Source: Rhodanobacter sp. C06
GTDB lineage: Bacteria; Pseudomonadota; Gammaproteobacteria; Xanthomonadales; Rhodanobacteraceae
DNA length: 51,542 bases
Direction of reading: 5' to 3'
Assembly (NCBI RefSeq): GCF_002001105.1
Contig: NZ_MUNP01000035.1
Location: forward strand, 1-51,542
Shown: in pieces, positions 8,665 through 20,855 of the stretch
Numbering within the stretch: the stretch's first letter is position 1
How the letters are laid out: every line of letters begins with the position of its first letter
Translations under genes and position numbers: made by a program
Notes under the pieces: model-generated
The model's input: the letters and a program-made list of their open reading frames with translations, nothing else
Database searches by the model: none
What the model was told of the DNA's origin: nothing

Positions 8665-9756
8665 ATGGAAAGAGTGCGCGTACTGGTAGTCGACGATTCC
8701 GCCCTGGTGCGCAAGTTGATGTCGACCATGCTTGCCTGCGACCCGGGCATCGAAGTCGTGGGCACGGCGGCGGACCCGCTGATCGCCCGCGAGAAGATCA
8801 AGCAGCTCGACCCCGACGTGCTAACGCTGGACGTCGAGATGCCGCGCATGGACGGCCTCACCTTCCTGGAGAACCTGATGCGGCTGCGGCCGATGCCGGT
8901 GGTGATGGTGTCGTCGCTGACCACGGAAGGGGCCGACGTGACGCTGCGCGCGCTGGAGCTGGGCGCGGTGGATTTCCTCGCCAAGCCGAGCAGCGACCTC
9001 GCGTCCAGCTTCGGCGACAGCGCGCTGGAGATCTGCGCCAAGGTCAAGCAGGCGGCGCGGGCGAAGCCGCGCGCACGCACCACGGTGCGCAAGCTGGACG
9101 TGGCGCCGCGGCTTTCCGCCGACGCGGTGCTGCCGCGCTCGCAGACCGCGGGCAGCCGTGGCGGCAGCCCGATCATCGCGATCGGCGCCTCTACCGGCGG
9201 CACCGAGGCGGTGCGCGTGGTGCTGGAGGCGATGCCGCCGGACGCGCCGCCGATCCTGGTGACCCAGCACATCCCGGCCGCCTTCAGCGGGCCGTTCGCC
9301 GCGCGCATGGACCGCTGCTCGGCGATGCGCGTGTGCGAGGCGCGCGACGGCCAGCCGATCCAGCCGGGCCACGCCTACATCGCGCCCGGCAGCCACCACC
9401 TGCTGGTGATGTGGGACGGCGCGAAGTACGTCTGCCGCCTGCACGACGGCCCGCCGGTGAACCGGCACCGCCCCAGCGTGGACGTGCTGTTCCGCTCGCT
9501 GGCGGCCAGCGCCGGCGCGGCCACCATCGCCGCGCTGCTCACCGGCATGGGCGACGACGGCGCACGCGGCCTGCTCGAACTGCGCCAGGCCGGCGCCGCG
9601 ACCCTGGTGCAGGACGAGCCCAGCTCGGTGGTGTGGGGCATGCCCGGCGCCGCCTGGAAGCTCGGTGCCGCGCCGGAGATGCTGCCGGTCGACCACATCG
9701 CGGCGCGCCTGCTCGCGCTCGCCCGCCACATTCAACCCGGCGCCGTCTGCGCCTGA
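8665..9756 (+). CDS. cheB: Protein-glutamate methylesterase CheB
   Basis: This 363-residue protein has an N-terminal receiver domain (D10-D11, phosphorylated D56 in [11 protein letters not shown] in LAKPSS). A linker of about 40 residues, basic and Ala-rich, leads to the methylesterase domain. The catalytic triad is visible as Ser in [11 protein letters not shown], His in [10 protein letters not shown] and Asp in GMGDDGARG. It removes methyl groups from receptors once phosphorylated by CheA. AAGGTGA lies 5 bases before the ATG. The 70-base gap after cheD is GC-rich and holds no gene. Confidence 0.95.
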   Translation: MERVRVLVVDDSALVRKLMSTMLACDPGIEVVGTAADPLIAREKIKQLDPDVLTLDVEMPRMDGLTFLENLMRLRPMPVVMVSSLTTEGADVTLRALELGAVDFLAKPSSDLASSFGDSALEICAKVKQAARAKPRARTTVRKLDVAPRLSADAVLPRSQTAGSRGGSPIIAIGASTGGTEAVRVVLEAMPPDAPPILVTQHIPAAFSGPFAARMDRCSAMRVCEARDGQPIQPGHAYIAPGSHHLLVMWDGAKYVCRLHDGPPVNRHRPSVDVLFRSLAASAGAATIAALLTGMGDDGARGLLELRQAGAATLVQDEPSSVVWGMPGAAWKLGAAPEMLPVDHIAARLLALARHIQPGAVCA

Positions 9757-9772
9757 CCGCGGAATACGGATC

Positions 9773-10951
9773 ATGTCATTCACTCCCGCCTCCCTGTTCC
9801 GACGTCCGCTGGCCGGCTGGATCGCCAGTGCCGTCGCCCTGCTGCTGAGCCTGCTGTGGCATCCGGCCTGGCTGGCGCCGCTGCTGGTGCTCGCGCTCAC
9901 CGCGACGTGGGCTTTCGCCACTCGCGCCGAACTGCCGGCCGCACCCGTCGTCGCCGCGCCCGCGAGCAGCGAGCCGGTGCGCGAGGCACTGGAGGACGTG
10001 CGCAGCGCGCTGGTCGACGAGCTGGGCCACGCCACCCGCGAGCTGCACCAGGGCCTGGACCTGCTGCGCGATGCGGTGTCAGAACTGGGCGGCGGTTTCG
10101 ACGGCCTGTCGAACAAGACCGCGCTGCAGCAGTCGCTGCTCAAGCAGATCATCGACGTGCAGGACGGCGGCGTCTCCGTGCAGGATTTCGCCGCGCGCAC
10201 CGGCGACCTGCTGGAGCACTTCGTGGGCATGATCGTGCAGATGTCGCGCGAGAGCCTGCGCATCGTCTACCGCATCGACGGCATGGCGAAGGAGATGGAC
10301 GCGGTGTTCGGCCTGCTGCGCAACGTCAACACGATTGCCGAGGAAACCAACCTGCTGGCGCTGAATGCCGCGATCGAGGCGGCGCGCGCGGGCGAATCCG
10401 GCCGCGGCTTCGCGGTGGTGGCCGGCGAGATCCGCAACCTGGCCAGCAACTCCAACCAGCTCAACGAGCGCATCGGCGGCCATGTCGAGCGCGCCCGCAC
10501 GGCAATGGAGCAGCTGCGCGGCCTGATCGGCGCGATGGCCTCGCAGGACCTCAACGTGGCGCTGTCGGCCAAGGGCGGCATCGACGCGATGACCGCCCAC
10601 GTCACCGAGAGCGACGCGCGCAGCAGCAAGGTCGCCGACCAGGTGGTCGAGATCAGCCGCGGCCTCGGCAGCGATGTCTCCACCACCGTGCGCTCGCTGC
10701 AGTTCGAGGACATCCTGCGCCAGCTGATCACGCAGACCCGGACCCGGCTCACCGAGCTGCAGGATGTCACCACCGAATGCACCCGCGACATCGAGGAGCT
10801 GGCCTGCACCGCGCTGGAGGCCGACGCACTGGCCGAGCGCTCGCAGCGCGTGCGCAGCCGGCTGGCGATCCAGCGCGAGAAGGCGCGCCTGCGCTCGCGT
10901 GGCCCGGCGCTGCAGAACTCGATGGAAGCCGGCGAAATCGAACTCTTCTGA
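9773..10951 (+). CDS. Membrane-anchored methyl-accepting-like protein without periplasmic domain
   Basis: This 392-residue protein has two closely spaced hydrophobic segments (about residues 14-48) with no room for a ligand domain between them. A long helical region follows, with a receptor signalling tip ([21 protein letters not shown]) and then about 170 further residues. There is no HAMP domain. It may sense from the membrane or cytoplasm, or respond to partner proteins. The start at 9773 follows cheB by 16 bases. The far upstream in-frame start lies inside cheB and is rejected. The C-terminus GEIELF is nearly the same as the end of CheD, and there is no Trp-containing CheR pentapeptide. 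Confidence 0.85.
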   Translation: MSFTPASLFRRPLAGWIASAVALLLSLLWHPAWLAPLLVLALTATWAFATRAELPAAPVVAAPASSEPVREALEDVRSALVDELGHATRELHQGLDLLRDAVSELGGGFDGLSNKTALQQSLLKQIIDVQDGGVSVQDFAARTGDLLEHFVGMIVQMSRESLRIVYRIDGMAKEMDAVFGLLRNVNTIAEETNLLALNAAIEAARAGESGRGFAVVAGEIRNLASNSNQLNERIGGHVERARTAMEQLRGLIGAMASQDLNVALSAKGGIDAMTAHVTESDARSSKVADQVVEISRGLGSDVSTTVRSLQFEDILRQLITQTRTRLTELQDVTTECTRDIEELACTALEADALAERSQRVRSRLAIQREKARLRSRGPALQNSMEAGEIELF

Positions 10952-10961
10952 GGATGGCACC

Positions 10962-11261
10962 ATGATCGTCCACCACGACCCCGAACTCGATTGCCTCACC
11001 TTGCAGCTGGGCGAGCGTTTCGACTTCAGCATCCATCGCGACTTCCATGACGCCTGCCTCGGTGCAGGCAAGCCCGCGCGCAGCTACGTGATCGACCTGG
11101 GCGAGGTCGCCGGCATGGACAGCTCGGCGCTGGGCATGTTGCTGCTGCTGCGCGAGCACGCCGGCGCCGACCGTGCCGACATCCGCATCGTCAACGCCTC
11201 CGGCGAGCTGCGCAGCACCTTGCGCGTGGCCGGCTTCGACAAGCTGTTCGTGCTGCACTGA
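10962..11261 (+). CDS. STAS-domain protein, last gene of the chemotaxis cluster
   Basis: This 99-residue protein is a STAS domain with the classical phosphorylation-site segment GEVAGMDSSALGMLLLLREH. The second Ser is the usual target residue of anti-anti-sigma factors. It differs clearly from the first STAS protein of the cluster, which has Thr at this place. GAGG lies 9 bases before the ATG, and the gene follows the receptor-like gene by 10 bases. A matching kinase or phosphatase is not in the window. A strong stem-loop 70 bases downstream probably ends the transcript. Confidence 0.85.
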   Translation: MIVHHDPELDCLTLQLGERFDFSIHRDFHDACLGAGKPARSYVIDLGEVAGMDSSALGMLLLLREHAGADRADIRIVNASGELRSTLRVAGFDKLFVLH

Positions 11262-11333
11262 CGATCGGCTGCCGGCCCGGCAGTGGCTGGCCGGCTGGGG
11301 GCGCCGCTCGGCGGCGGGTCGGATGCACCAATG

Positions 11334-11360
11334 CGAAAGGCCCCCGCGGGGGGCCTTTCG
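11334..11360. terminator. Stem-loop terminator after the chemotaxis cluster
   Basis: A 12-bp perfect stem (cgaaaggccccc, 11334-11345; its complement, 11349-11360) closes a 3-base loop. It lies between two convergent genes and could stop transcription from both sides. There is no long U-run, so its efficiency as an intrinsic terminator is uncertain. Confidence 0.75.
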
Positions 11361-11385
11361 CGTTGGCGCCGGGATGGGTGGCCGC

Positions 11386-11748
11386 TTACCAGGTACGCAC
11401 GTCGACCACGCTGGCCGTGAAGGATTCCATGCCGGGTCGAAAGCGGAACATGCGGCCCAGGTCGAAGTCGACCTTGTCGCCGGGGGCGATGTTCGAGGTG
11501 CCTGCCGGCCACGCCTGCTTGCTCTCCAGCACGTTGCCCGAGGCGTCCTTGATCTCGACGCGGATCTGCGCGGCGGCGGCGTTGGCGCAATGGTTGGCCA
11601 GTTCGCCACGCAAGGCGATGCGCGTCGACATGCCGGCACTGTTTAGCGCCGGCTTGAAATCCTGGATCGCGAAGTCCTGCGCGGAGCAGGCGGCGTGAGC
11701 GGCCAACGGAGCCAGCAACAAGGCCGTGGAAACTAGCAATACTTTCAT
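11386..11748 (-). CDS. Small secreted protein, paralogue A of an inverted gene pair
   Basis: This 120-residue protein has a clear Sec signal peptide (MKVLLVSTALLLAPLAAHA) and a mature domain of about 100 residues predicted to be beta-rich. It has two conserved cysteines (the second mature residue and one in NHC), probably disulfide-bonded. The shared core with its neighbour includes RGEL.NHC, IKDASGNV..SKQAWPAGTSN and the terminal VDVRTW. I cannot name a function. The IKDASGNV...PGD..F pattern resembles small periplasmic beta-sandwich proteins of the FxLYD kind, but this is only a resemblance. It is transcribed away from its paralogue at 11924. Confidence 0.8.
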   Translation of the reverse strand: MKVLLVSTALLLAPLAAHAACSAQDFAIQDFKPALNSAGMSTRIALRGELANHCANAAAAQIRVEIKDASGNVLESKQAWPAGTSNIAPGDKVDFDLGRMFRFRPGMESFTASVVDVRTW

Positions 11749-11923
11749 GAGCTTCGGTCTCCCACTTGGGCGCGATTGCGCACGTATCCGGGGCATCGGC
11801 CGCGGGGCGGGGAACTTGAGCCGGTGGTGGCGAGGCGCTAAAGCTCCAGGCAGTGCGGTCGATACCGGTGGCATCCGCCTGCATCCGCACGGCGGTTCCC
11901 TCCCCATCGTTTCCGGAGATTCC

Positions 11924-13865
<1,942 letters not shown>

Positions 13866-13873
13866 AAACCGAT

Positions 13874-13951
13874 GTAGGAGCGCACCCTGTGCGCGAATGC
13901 TCTGGTGTTTGATCGAAGCCGGAAGCCGTCGCGCACAGGGTGCGCTCCCAC
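13874..13951. repeat. 78-bp GTAG REP pair (copy 1 of a dispersed element)
   Basis: GTAG at 13874 starts a palindrome (gcgcaccctgtgcgc). After a spacer containing gtttgatcgaagcc the complementary half follows, ending gtgcgctcccac. The same element, including the spacer, recurs at 34773-34849, so the whole pair moves or copies as a unit. It sits between the convergent glpK and sugar-kinase genes. Confidence 0.85.
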
Positions 13952-13963
13952 ACGGCGATCCGG

Positions 13964-14899
13964 TCAATCCAGCGCGTAGCCGAACTGTTCCTTGAACGCG
14001 GCGGCGAACTGCGCGTAGTCGAAGCGCTGGTTCTGCGTGCCGGGGTGCTCGACCTTGAGCGCACCCATCAGCGAGGCCATGCGACCCACCGTGGGCCAAT
14101 CCTTGCCGCGCAGGATGCCGAAGATCAGGCCGGCGCGGTACGCGTCGCCGCAGCCGGTGGGGTCGACGATCTGGCGTTCGTGCGCGGGCGGGATCTCGTG
14201 CGTGGTGCCGTCGGCGTGGATCAGCGAGCCGCGCGGGCCCAGCGTGACGACGTAGGCCTTCACGCGGCCGGCGATCTCCTCAGCGCTCCAGCCGGTGCGC
14301 GTCTGCAGCAGCTGCGACTCGTAGTCGTTGACGATCACGTAGGTGGACTTTTCGATCATCGCGCGGAACTCGTCGCCGCTGAACAGCGGCATCGCCTGGC
14401 CGGGATCGAAGATGAAGGGCACGCCGCGCGCGGCGAACTCGTCCACGTGCTGCAGCATCGCCTCGCGCCCGTCCGGGGCCACGATGCCGATGTCGATGTC
14501 GGGGATCTCGCGCACGTGGTTGTCGTGCGCGCTGGACATCGCGCCGGGGTGGAAGGCGGTGATCTGGTTGTTGTCCAGGTCGGTGGTGATGAAGCACTGC
14601 GGGGTGAACTGGTCGTCGAACACGCGCACGCGGTCGAGCCGGATGCCGCACTTCTCCAGGTGCGCGCGGTAGGGCGCGAAGTCCTGGCCCACCGCGGCCA
14701 CCGGCAGCGGGTCGCCGCCGAGCAGCTTGAGGTTGTAGGCGATGTTGCCGGCGCAGCCGCCGAACTCGCGGCGCATCCGCGGCACCAGGAAGGACACATT
14801 CAGGATGTGCATCTGGTCGGGCAGGATGTGGTTCTTGAACTGGTCCTGGAACACCATGATGGTGTCGTAGGCAAGCGATCCGCAGATGACGGCAGACAT
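13964..14899 (-). CDS. PfkB-family kinase, adenosine kinase-like
   Basis: This 311-residue protein begins MSAVICGSLAYDTIMVF and carries the two PfkB signatures: FGGCAGNIAYNLKLLGGD near residue 45, and DPTGCGDAYRAGLIFG near residue 250, in which the Asp of GCGDA is the catalytic base. It phosphorylates a sugar or nucleoside. Similarly annotated proteins in related bacteria are called adenosine kinase or carbohydrate kinase, and the substrate cannot be settled from sequence. The ATG at 14899 has only a weak ribosome site, and an in-frame start at 15007 is possible but would run through a REP hairpin. It is divergent from mreB. Confidence 0.85.
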   Translation of the reverse strand: MSAVICGSLAYDTIMVFQDQFKNHILPDQMHILNVSFLVPRMRREFGGCAGNIAYNLKLLGGDPLPVAAVGQDFAPYRAHLEKCGIRLDRVRVFDDQFTPQCFITTDLDNNQITAFHPGAMSSAHDNHVREIPDIDIGIVAPDGREAMLQHVDEFAARGVPFIFDPGQAMPLFSGDEFRAMIEKSTYVIVNDYESQLLQTRTGWSAEEIAGRVKAYVVTLGPRGSLIHADGTTHEIPPAHERQIVDPTGCGDAYRAGLIFGILRGKDWPTVGRMASLMGALKVEHPGTQNQRFDYAQFAAAFKEQFGYALD

Positions 14900-14921
14900 G
14901 GTTGCGTGAGTGCCCCGAGCT

Positions 14922-14944
14922 GTAGGAATGCCGCGCATCGCGGC
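14922..14944. repeat. Single GTAG REP hairpin upstream of the sugar kinase
   Basis: GTAG at 14922-14925 is followed by a 6-bp perfect stem (gccgcg/cat/cgcggc, 14930-14944). It lies in the divergent region between the PfkB-type kinase and mreB and would be in the kinase leader RNA. Confidence 0.6.
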
Positions 14945-15099
14945 TGACCGGACCGGATCCTGCGGATCCGGCCAAAGGTTCGCATCGTATCGTGAACGGA
15001 CGTTCATGGCGAATCCGCGGCGGGCGCGTCGCGCGCGGGCGGGAGCGCCGGAATGTGCGGCAAACCGCGTCGCACAAGGCTTTCTTAACGTCTTTCCGG

Positions 15100-15128
15100 T
15101 TGCGCGCGCCGGGCACGCTGACTAGACT
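15100..15128 (+). promoter_or_regulatory. Sigma-70 type promoter for the mreB operon
   Basis: TTGCGC (15100-15105) and TAGACT (15123-15128) are separated by 17 bases, a good match in sequence and spacing. They lie 42 bases before the mreB start. No other promoter of similar quality was seen in this 270-base divergent region. Confidence 0.65.
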
Positions 15129-15133
15129 GGTGA

Positions 15134-16216
<1,083 letters not shown>

Positions 16217-16228
16217 GTCGCGTCCACG

Positions 16229-17239
16229 ATGGCGCGCGCCCGCGATGAGTCCTCGCCGCTGTTCGCCGGCAACGCCGCGGGCACGCTGCGGCTGATCGTC
16301 TACCTCGCCCTGGCCATGGTGCTGATGGTGCTCGACCATCGCAACGGCTGGTTGTGGCGCGTGCGCTATGCGGCGTCGGCGGTGGTGGAGCCGGTGTATC
16401 GGCTGGCCAACCTGCCCAGCGCCGGCATGCGCACGCTCAGCGTGGCGTTCGCCGACCGCAAGCTGCTCACCGAGCAGAACCAGCGCCTGCGCGAAGACCT
16501 GCTGCTGGCCAATGCGCGGCTCAACCGCATGGCCGGCGTGGCCGAGCAGAACCACCGGCTGAAGGAGCTGCTGGACACCCGGCACAGCCTGGACATCAAC
16601 GTGCAGCTGGCGCGCGTGGTGGGCGTGGACCTGGGCGCCTGGCAGCAGCGGCTGGTGCTCAACCTCGGCGCCCGCGACGGCGTGAAGCCGGGCCAGCCGG
16701 TGATCGACGCGCACGGCGTGATGGGCCAGGTGGTCGAGGTGTTGCCGACCACGTCGGTGGTGATGCTGGTGACCGATCCGGCGCACGCGATCCCGGTGGT
16801 GGTGGAGCGTTCCGGCCTGCGCACGGTGGCCTACGGCGCGCGCGACGGCAGTGGCATGGTGCTGCCGAACATCCCGCTGGCCGCCGATGTGCGGCCGGGC
16901 GACCGGCTGCTCACCTCCGGCCTCGGCGGGCGCTTCCCGCCGGGGTTCCCGGTGGGCAAGGTGCTCGCGGTGGCGCCGAGCCCCTCCGGCATGTTCCGCG
17001 TGGCGCAGGTGCAGCCGGCGGCCGATCTCGATCGCAGCGAGGACGTGCTGCTGCTGCACGACCAGGCCGAGCCCGATGGCCCGCCCGCGCCGGCGGTGCC
17101 GGCCGGTCCGCCGACGGCGCTGGCGCCTGCGCCGGGCGCCGCCAACGGACCGACCGCCACGCCGGCGGCGGGCCAGCCGGCCTCGCCACCGCCGCGCGCC
17201 ACCACCACGACACCCGCATCGGCCGGGAGCACGCCATGA
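16229..17239 (+). CDS. mreC: Rod shape-determining protein MreC
   Basis: This 336-residue protein has one N-terminal membrane helix (about residues 20-38), a coiled coil (about 70-110, LTEQNQRLREDLLLANARL) and the MreC beta domain to about 270, including GVMGQVVEVLPTTSVVMLVTD. The last 60 residues are a Pro/Ala/Thr-rich tail that is not part of the family core and is probably disordered in the periplasm. MreC links MreB to PBP2 and RodA. It starts 12 bases after mreB and its stop overlaps the mreD start (ATGA). Confidence 0.95.
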   Translation: MARARDESSPLFAGNAAGTLRLIVYLALAMVLMVLDHRNGWLWRVRYAASAVVEPVYRLANLPSAGMRTLSVAFADRKLLTEQNQRLREDLLLANARLNRMAGVAEQNHRLKELLDTRHSLDINVQLARVVGVDLGAWQQRLVLNLGARDGVKPGQPVIDAHGVMGQVVEVLPTTSVVMLVTDPAHAIPVVVERSGLRTVAYGARDGSGMVLPNIPLAADVRPGDRLLTSGLGGRFPPGFPVGKVLAVAPSPSGMFRVAQVQPAADLDRSEDVLLLHDQAEPDGPPAPAVPAGPPTALAPAPGAANGPTATPAAGQPASPPPRATTTTPASAGSTP

Positions 17240-17721
17240 ACCGCCAGCGCCTGTCCCTGTGGTGGTTCATCGGCACGCTGGTGTTCGCGCTGCTGTTGAT
17301 GCTGGTGCCGTTGCCGGCGGTACTGGAGCCGTTCAAGCCGTACTGGCCCGCGCTGGTCCTGCTGTACTGGGCGTTGGAGTCGGAAGATCGCGTCAGCCTG
17401 GGGCTGGCCTTCCTGCTCGGCCTGGGCGCCGACCTGTTCGACGGCGTGCTGCTGGGCGAGCAGGCGCTGCGCCTCACCGCGCTGGTGTTCATCGTGCTGC
17501 GCTTCCGCTCGCGGCTGCGCTTCTTCCCGATGTGGCAGCAGACCCTGGCGGTGCTGGCCCTGCTGCTGAACGACCGCATCCTGCTGCTGGTGGTGCGGGT
17601 GCTGTCCGGCACCCCGGTGCCGCCGGCGAGCTGGTGGATCGCCCCGTTCGTGGGCGCCGCGCTGTGGCCGTTCCTGTTCCTGCTGCTGGACGACTTGCGC
17701 GCGCGTTTGCGGATCCAATGA
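17236..17721 (+). CDS. mreD: Rod shape-determining protein MreD
   Basis: This 161-residue, very hydrophobic protein has five or six predicted membrane segments (for example residues 10-30, 38-48, 54-74 and 102-122). It contains the MreD-typical stretch RVSLGLAFLLGLGADLFDGVLLGEQAL. The ATGA overlap with mreC shows translational coupling. Its stop codon lies inside the first copy of a 15-bp tandem repeat. Confidence 0.93.
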   Translation: MNRQRLSLWWFIGTLVFALLLMLVPLPAVLEPFKPYWPALVLLYWALESEDRVSLGLAFLLGLGADLFDGVLLGEQALRLTALVFIVLRFRSRLRFFPMWQQTLAVLALLLNDRILLLVVRVLSGTPVPPASWWIAPFVGAALWPFLFLLLDDLRARLRIQ

Positions 17722-17741
17722 GACACGATCCAATGAGACGT
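17712..17741 (+). repeat. 15-bp tandem repeat over the mreD stop codon
   Basis: Two adjacent copies of gatccaatgagac plus two bases occur at 17712-17726 and 17727-17741, and 13 of 15 bases are the same. The first contains the mreD stop. This looks like a recent slip duplication that lengthened the mreD-mrdA gap. Confidence 0.7.
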
Positions 17742-17752
17742 GGGCCGGTGAC

Positions 17753-19735
17753 ATGAAGCTGCGACGCGCGATCAAGGATGCACGCAGCGAGGGCGAGCTG
17801 TTCCGCCGCCGCGCCGTGGCCGGTTTCGTGCTGATCCTGCTGGGCCTGGCCGGGCTGATCGGCCGCTATGTGTTCCTGCAGGTGGAGCGCTACGACGAGT
17901 TCGCCACGCGTTCGGAGAACAACCGCGTCAAGCCGTTGCCGATCCCGCCGGCGCGCGGCCTGATCTACGACCGCAACGGCGTGCTGCTGGCGAACAACGT
18001 GCCCGCGTTCCGGCTCGAGGTGGTGCCCGAGCAGGTCAAGGACATGAACGCGATGCTGGCGCAGCTGGGCCGGGTGATCCCGCTCGGCCAGGACGACCTC
18101 GACGCGTTCCACAAGCAGCTCAAGCAGAGCCGCCGCTTCGAGAGTGTGCCGCTGAAGCTGCGCCTCACCGAGGACGAGATCGACCGCTTCGCGGTGAACC
18201 GCTGGCGCTTCCCCGGCGTGGACGTGGTGCCCTACCTCAACCGGCGCTATCCATTCGGCGGGCTGTTCGCGCACGTGATCGGCTACGTCTCGCGAATTGA
18301 CGCGGACGACCTCGCGCGGCTCGACCCCTCGCGCTACAAGGGCACCACCCACGTGGGCCGGATCGGCATCGAGCGTTCCTACGAGGACGTGCTGCACGGC
18401 ACGCCGGGCTACGAGCTGGTCGAGGTGAATGCGGACGGCCGCACCCAGCGCGTGCTGCAGACGCATCCCGCCACGCCCGGCCGGAACGTCTACCTCAGCA
18501 TCGACGTGCGCATCCAGAAAGCCGCGGAAGCCGCCTTCGACGGCAAGCCCGGTGCGGCGGTGGCGATCGACCCGCGCAACGGCCAGGTGCTGGCGATGGT
18601 CAGCGTGCCCACCTACGATCCCAACCTGTTCGTCGACGGCATCAGCCACGCCGACTACGACGCGCTGACCAGCGCGCCGGACAAGCCGCTGCTGAACCGT
18701 GCGCTGCGCGGCGTGTATCCGCCGGGCTCCACGGTGAAGCCGTACGTCGCGCTGGGCGGGTTGGAGCTGGGCCTGCGCACGCCGCAGGACACCGTGCTCT
18801 CCACCGGCACGTTCTACATCCCCGGCCAGTCGCGCGGCTACCGCGACGACCGCCGCGGCGGCTTCGGCACGGTGAACCTGCGCACCGCGATCATGTGGTC
18901 GGTGAACACCTACTTCTACAAGCTTGCGCTGGACATGGGCATCGACCGCTTCAGCGCGTGGATGGGCAAGTTCGGCTTCGGCAAGCCCACCGGTATCGAC
19001 CTCGACGGCGAGGCCAGCGGCATCCTCCCCTCGCGCGAATGGAAGGCCAGGCGCTTCAAGCAGGCGTGGTATCCCGGCGAAACGGTGATCGCCGGCATCG
19101 GCCAAGGCTACTGGGCGGTGACCCCGCTGCAGCTGGCGCATGCGCTGGCCACCCTCGCCGGGCGCGGCACGCCGTACGCGCCGCGACTGGTGATGGCCAC
19201 GCAGACCGGCGTGGACCAGCCGAAGATCCCGCTGGCCAATCCGCCCAGCGGTCCCTCGCTGGTCACCAGCCAGGGCAATTGGCAGGCGGTGGAGCAGGGC
19301 ATGCAGATGGTGGTGAACGATCCGCGTGGCACCGCCTATGGGCTGGGCAAGGGTTTCCCGTACACCATCGCGGGCAAGAGCGGCACCGCCGAGCGTTACT
19401 CGCGCCGCACCGACGCCTACAACGAGAACAAGAGCCTCGCCTACCTCGCCAGCCGCCACCGTGCCTGGTTCGAGATGTTCGCGCCGGCCGAGGATCCGCG
19501 CATCGCGGTGGCGGTGGTGCTGGAGGAAGGCGCCTGGGGCGCCTCCTCGGCGGGGCCGATCGCGCGCAAGATCCTCGACGCCTGGCTGGCCACCCAGCCG
19601 GACGCGCCGCCGGACACGCCGCTGCCACCGGGAGGCTTGCCGTCCGTGGGAGCTCCGCCAACCGCGCCGGCGCCACCCGCTTCGAGCGGGGAAGACCAGC
19701 CGGCCGAAGCGTCGACGCAGGACACGCCGCCATGA
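17753..19735 (+). CDS. mrdA: Penicillin-binding protein 2, rod-specific transpeptidase
   Basis: This 660-residue protein has an N-terminal membrane helix (about residues 22-42), the pedestal domain with ARGLIYDRNGVLLANN, and the transpeptidase domain. The active-site motifs are S326-T-V-K329 in PPGSTVKPY, SVN in MWSVNTYFY, and KSGT in IAGKSGTAERY. The last 50 residues form a Pro/Ala/Ser-rich tail like that of MreC. It cross-links new peptidoglycan made by RodA during elongation. The stop overlaps the rodA ATG (ATGA). Confidence 0.96.
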   Translation: MKLRRAIKDARSEGELFRRRAVAGFVLILLGLAGLIGRYVFLQVERYDEFATRSENNRVKPLPIPPARGLIYDRNGVLLANNVPAFRLEVVPEQVKDMNAMLAQLGRVIPLGQDDLDAFHKQLKQSRRFESVPLKLRLTEDEIDRFAVNRWRFPGVDVVPYLNRRYPFGGLFAHVIGYVSRIDADDLARLDPSRYKGTTHVGRIGIERSYEDVLHGTPGYELVEVNADGRTQRVLQTHPATPGRNVYLSIDVRIQKAAEAAFDGKPGAAVAIDPRNGQVLAMVSVPTYDPNLFVDGISHADYDALTSAPDKPLLNRALRGVYPPGSTVKPYVALGGLELGLRTPQDTVLSTGTFYIPGQSRGYRDDRRGGFGTVNLRTAIMWSVNTYFYKLALDMGIDRFSAWMGKFGFGKPTGIDLDGEASGILPSREWKARRFKQAWYPGETVIAGIGQGYWAVTPLQLAHALATLAGRGTPYAPRLVMATQTGVDQPKIPLANPPSGPSLVTSQGNWQAVEQGMQMVVNDPRGTAYGLGKGFPYTIAGKSGTAERYSRRTDAYNENKSLAYLASRHRAWFEMFAPAEDPRIAVAVVLEEGAWGASSAGPIARKILDAWLATQPDAPPDTPLPPGGLPSVGAPPTAPAPPASSGEDQPAEASTQDTPP

Positions 19736-20853
19736 TCGAGTTGCTGCAAGTGCGGATGCGGCGCCTGCTGCGCCGCGTGCTGACCCGGCCGCGGATCGAC
19801 CTGCCGCTGGCCGCGGGCCTGCTGCTGCTGTCGATGGTCGGGCTGGCCACGCTGTACAGCGCCGCCGACGGCAGCGTTGCGCTGGTGGGCGGTCAGGCCG
19901 TGCGCTTCGTGCTGGGCTTCGCGCTGCTGCTGCTGATCTCGCGCATCCCGCCGTCGACCCTGCGCAACTGGACGCCGTGGCTGTATGCCGGCAGCACCTT
20001 GCTGCTGGTGGTGGTGGCGGTGCTGGGCGAGGGGCGCGGCGCCGACCGCTGGCTGAACCTCGGCGTGATGCGCTTCCAGCCTTCCGAGCTGGTGAAGCTC
20101 ACCATGCCGATGATGGCGGCCTGGTACCTGCACCCACGCCAGCTGCCGCCGGGCTGGAAGGACATCGCGGTGGTGGGCGTGCTGATCGCGATCCCCGCCG
20201 TGCTGATCGCCAGGCAGCCGGACCTGGGCACGGCGCTGCTGGTGGCCGCGGCTGGCGCGTTCGCACTGTTCCTGTCCGGCATGGCCTGGTGGCGCATCGG
20301 CTTGTTGCTGGGTGGTGCGGGTGCGATGGTGCCAGTGGTCTGGCATTTGCCCTTCATACATCAGTACCAGCGCGAGCGCGTGCTGACCCTGCTCAATCCC
20401 GAATCGGATCCGCTCGGCAACGGCTGGCACATCATCCAGTCGCAGATCGCGGTGGGCTCCGGCGGCGTGTTCGGCAAGGGCTGGATGCACAGCTCGCAGT
20501 CGCGGCTGGACTTCCTTCCCGAGCACACCACCGACTTCATCTTCGCGGTGTTCTCCGAGGAGTTCGGCCTGGTCGGCGTGTGCCTGATGGTGGCGCTGTA
20601 CGCCTTCATCATCGGCCGCTGCCTGTGGATCGCGATGGAGGCGCGCGACACCTATTCGCGCCTGCTCGCCGGCGCGATCGGCATGAGCCTGTTCGTCTAC
20701 GTGTTCGTCAACGGCGGCATGGTCTCCGGCATGCTGCCGGTGGTGGGCGTGCCGATGCCGATGGTGAGCTACGGCGGCACTTCGGCGGTGACCCTGCTGA
20801 CCGGCTTCGGCATGCTGATGTCGATCCACGCGCACCGCAAGCGGCACGATTGA
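19732..20853 (+). CDS. rodA: Rod-specific peptidoglycan polymerase RodA (SEDS family)
   Basis: This 373-residue protein has about ten membrane segments. SEDS motifs are present: RGADRWLNLG with RFQPSELVKLTMP, the conserved EHTTDFIFAVFSEEFGL loop that carries the catalytic Asp, and PMPMVSYGGTS near the C-terminus. It polymerises lipid II and works with PBP2. The start overlaps the mrdA stop by four bases. Downstream is a tandem repeat with strong hairpins, which may end or weaken the transcript before mltB. Confidence 0.96.
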   Translation: MIELLQVRMRRLLRRVLTRPRIDLPLAAGLLLLSMVGLATLYSAADGSVALVGGQAVRFVLGFALLLLISRIPPSTLRNWTPWLYAGSTLLLVVVAVLGEGRGADRWLNLGVMRFQPSELVKLTMPMMAAWYLHPRQLPPGWKDIAVVGVLIAIPAVLIARQPDLGTALLVAAAGAFALFLSGMAWWRIGLLLGGAGAMVPVVWHLPFIHQYQRERVLTLLNPESDPLGNGWHIIQSQIAVGSGGVFGKGWMHSSQSRLDFLPEHTTDFIFAVFSEEFGLVGVCLMVALYAFIIGRCLWIAMEARDTYSRLLAGAIGMSLFVYVFVNGGMVSGMLPVVGVPMPMVSYGGTSAVTLLTGFGMLMSIHAHRKRHD

Positions 20854-20855
20854 AG

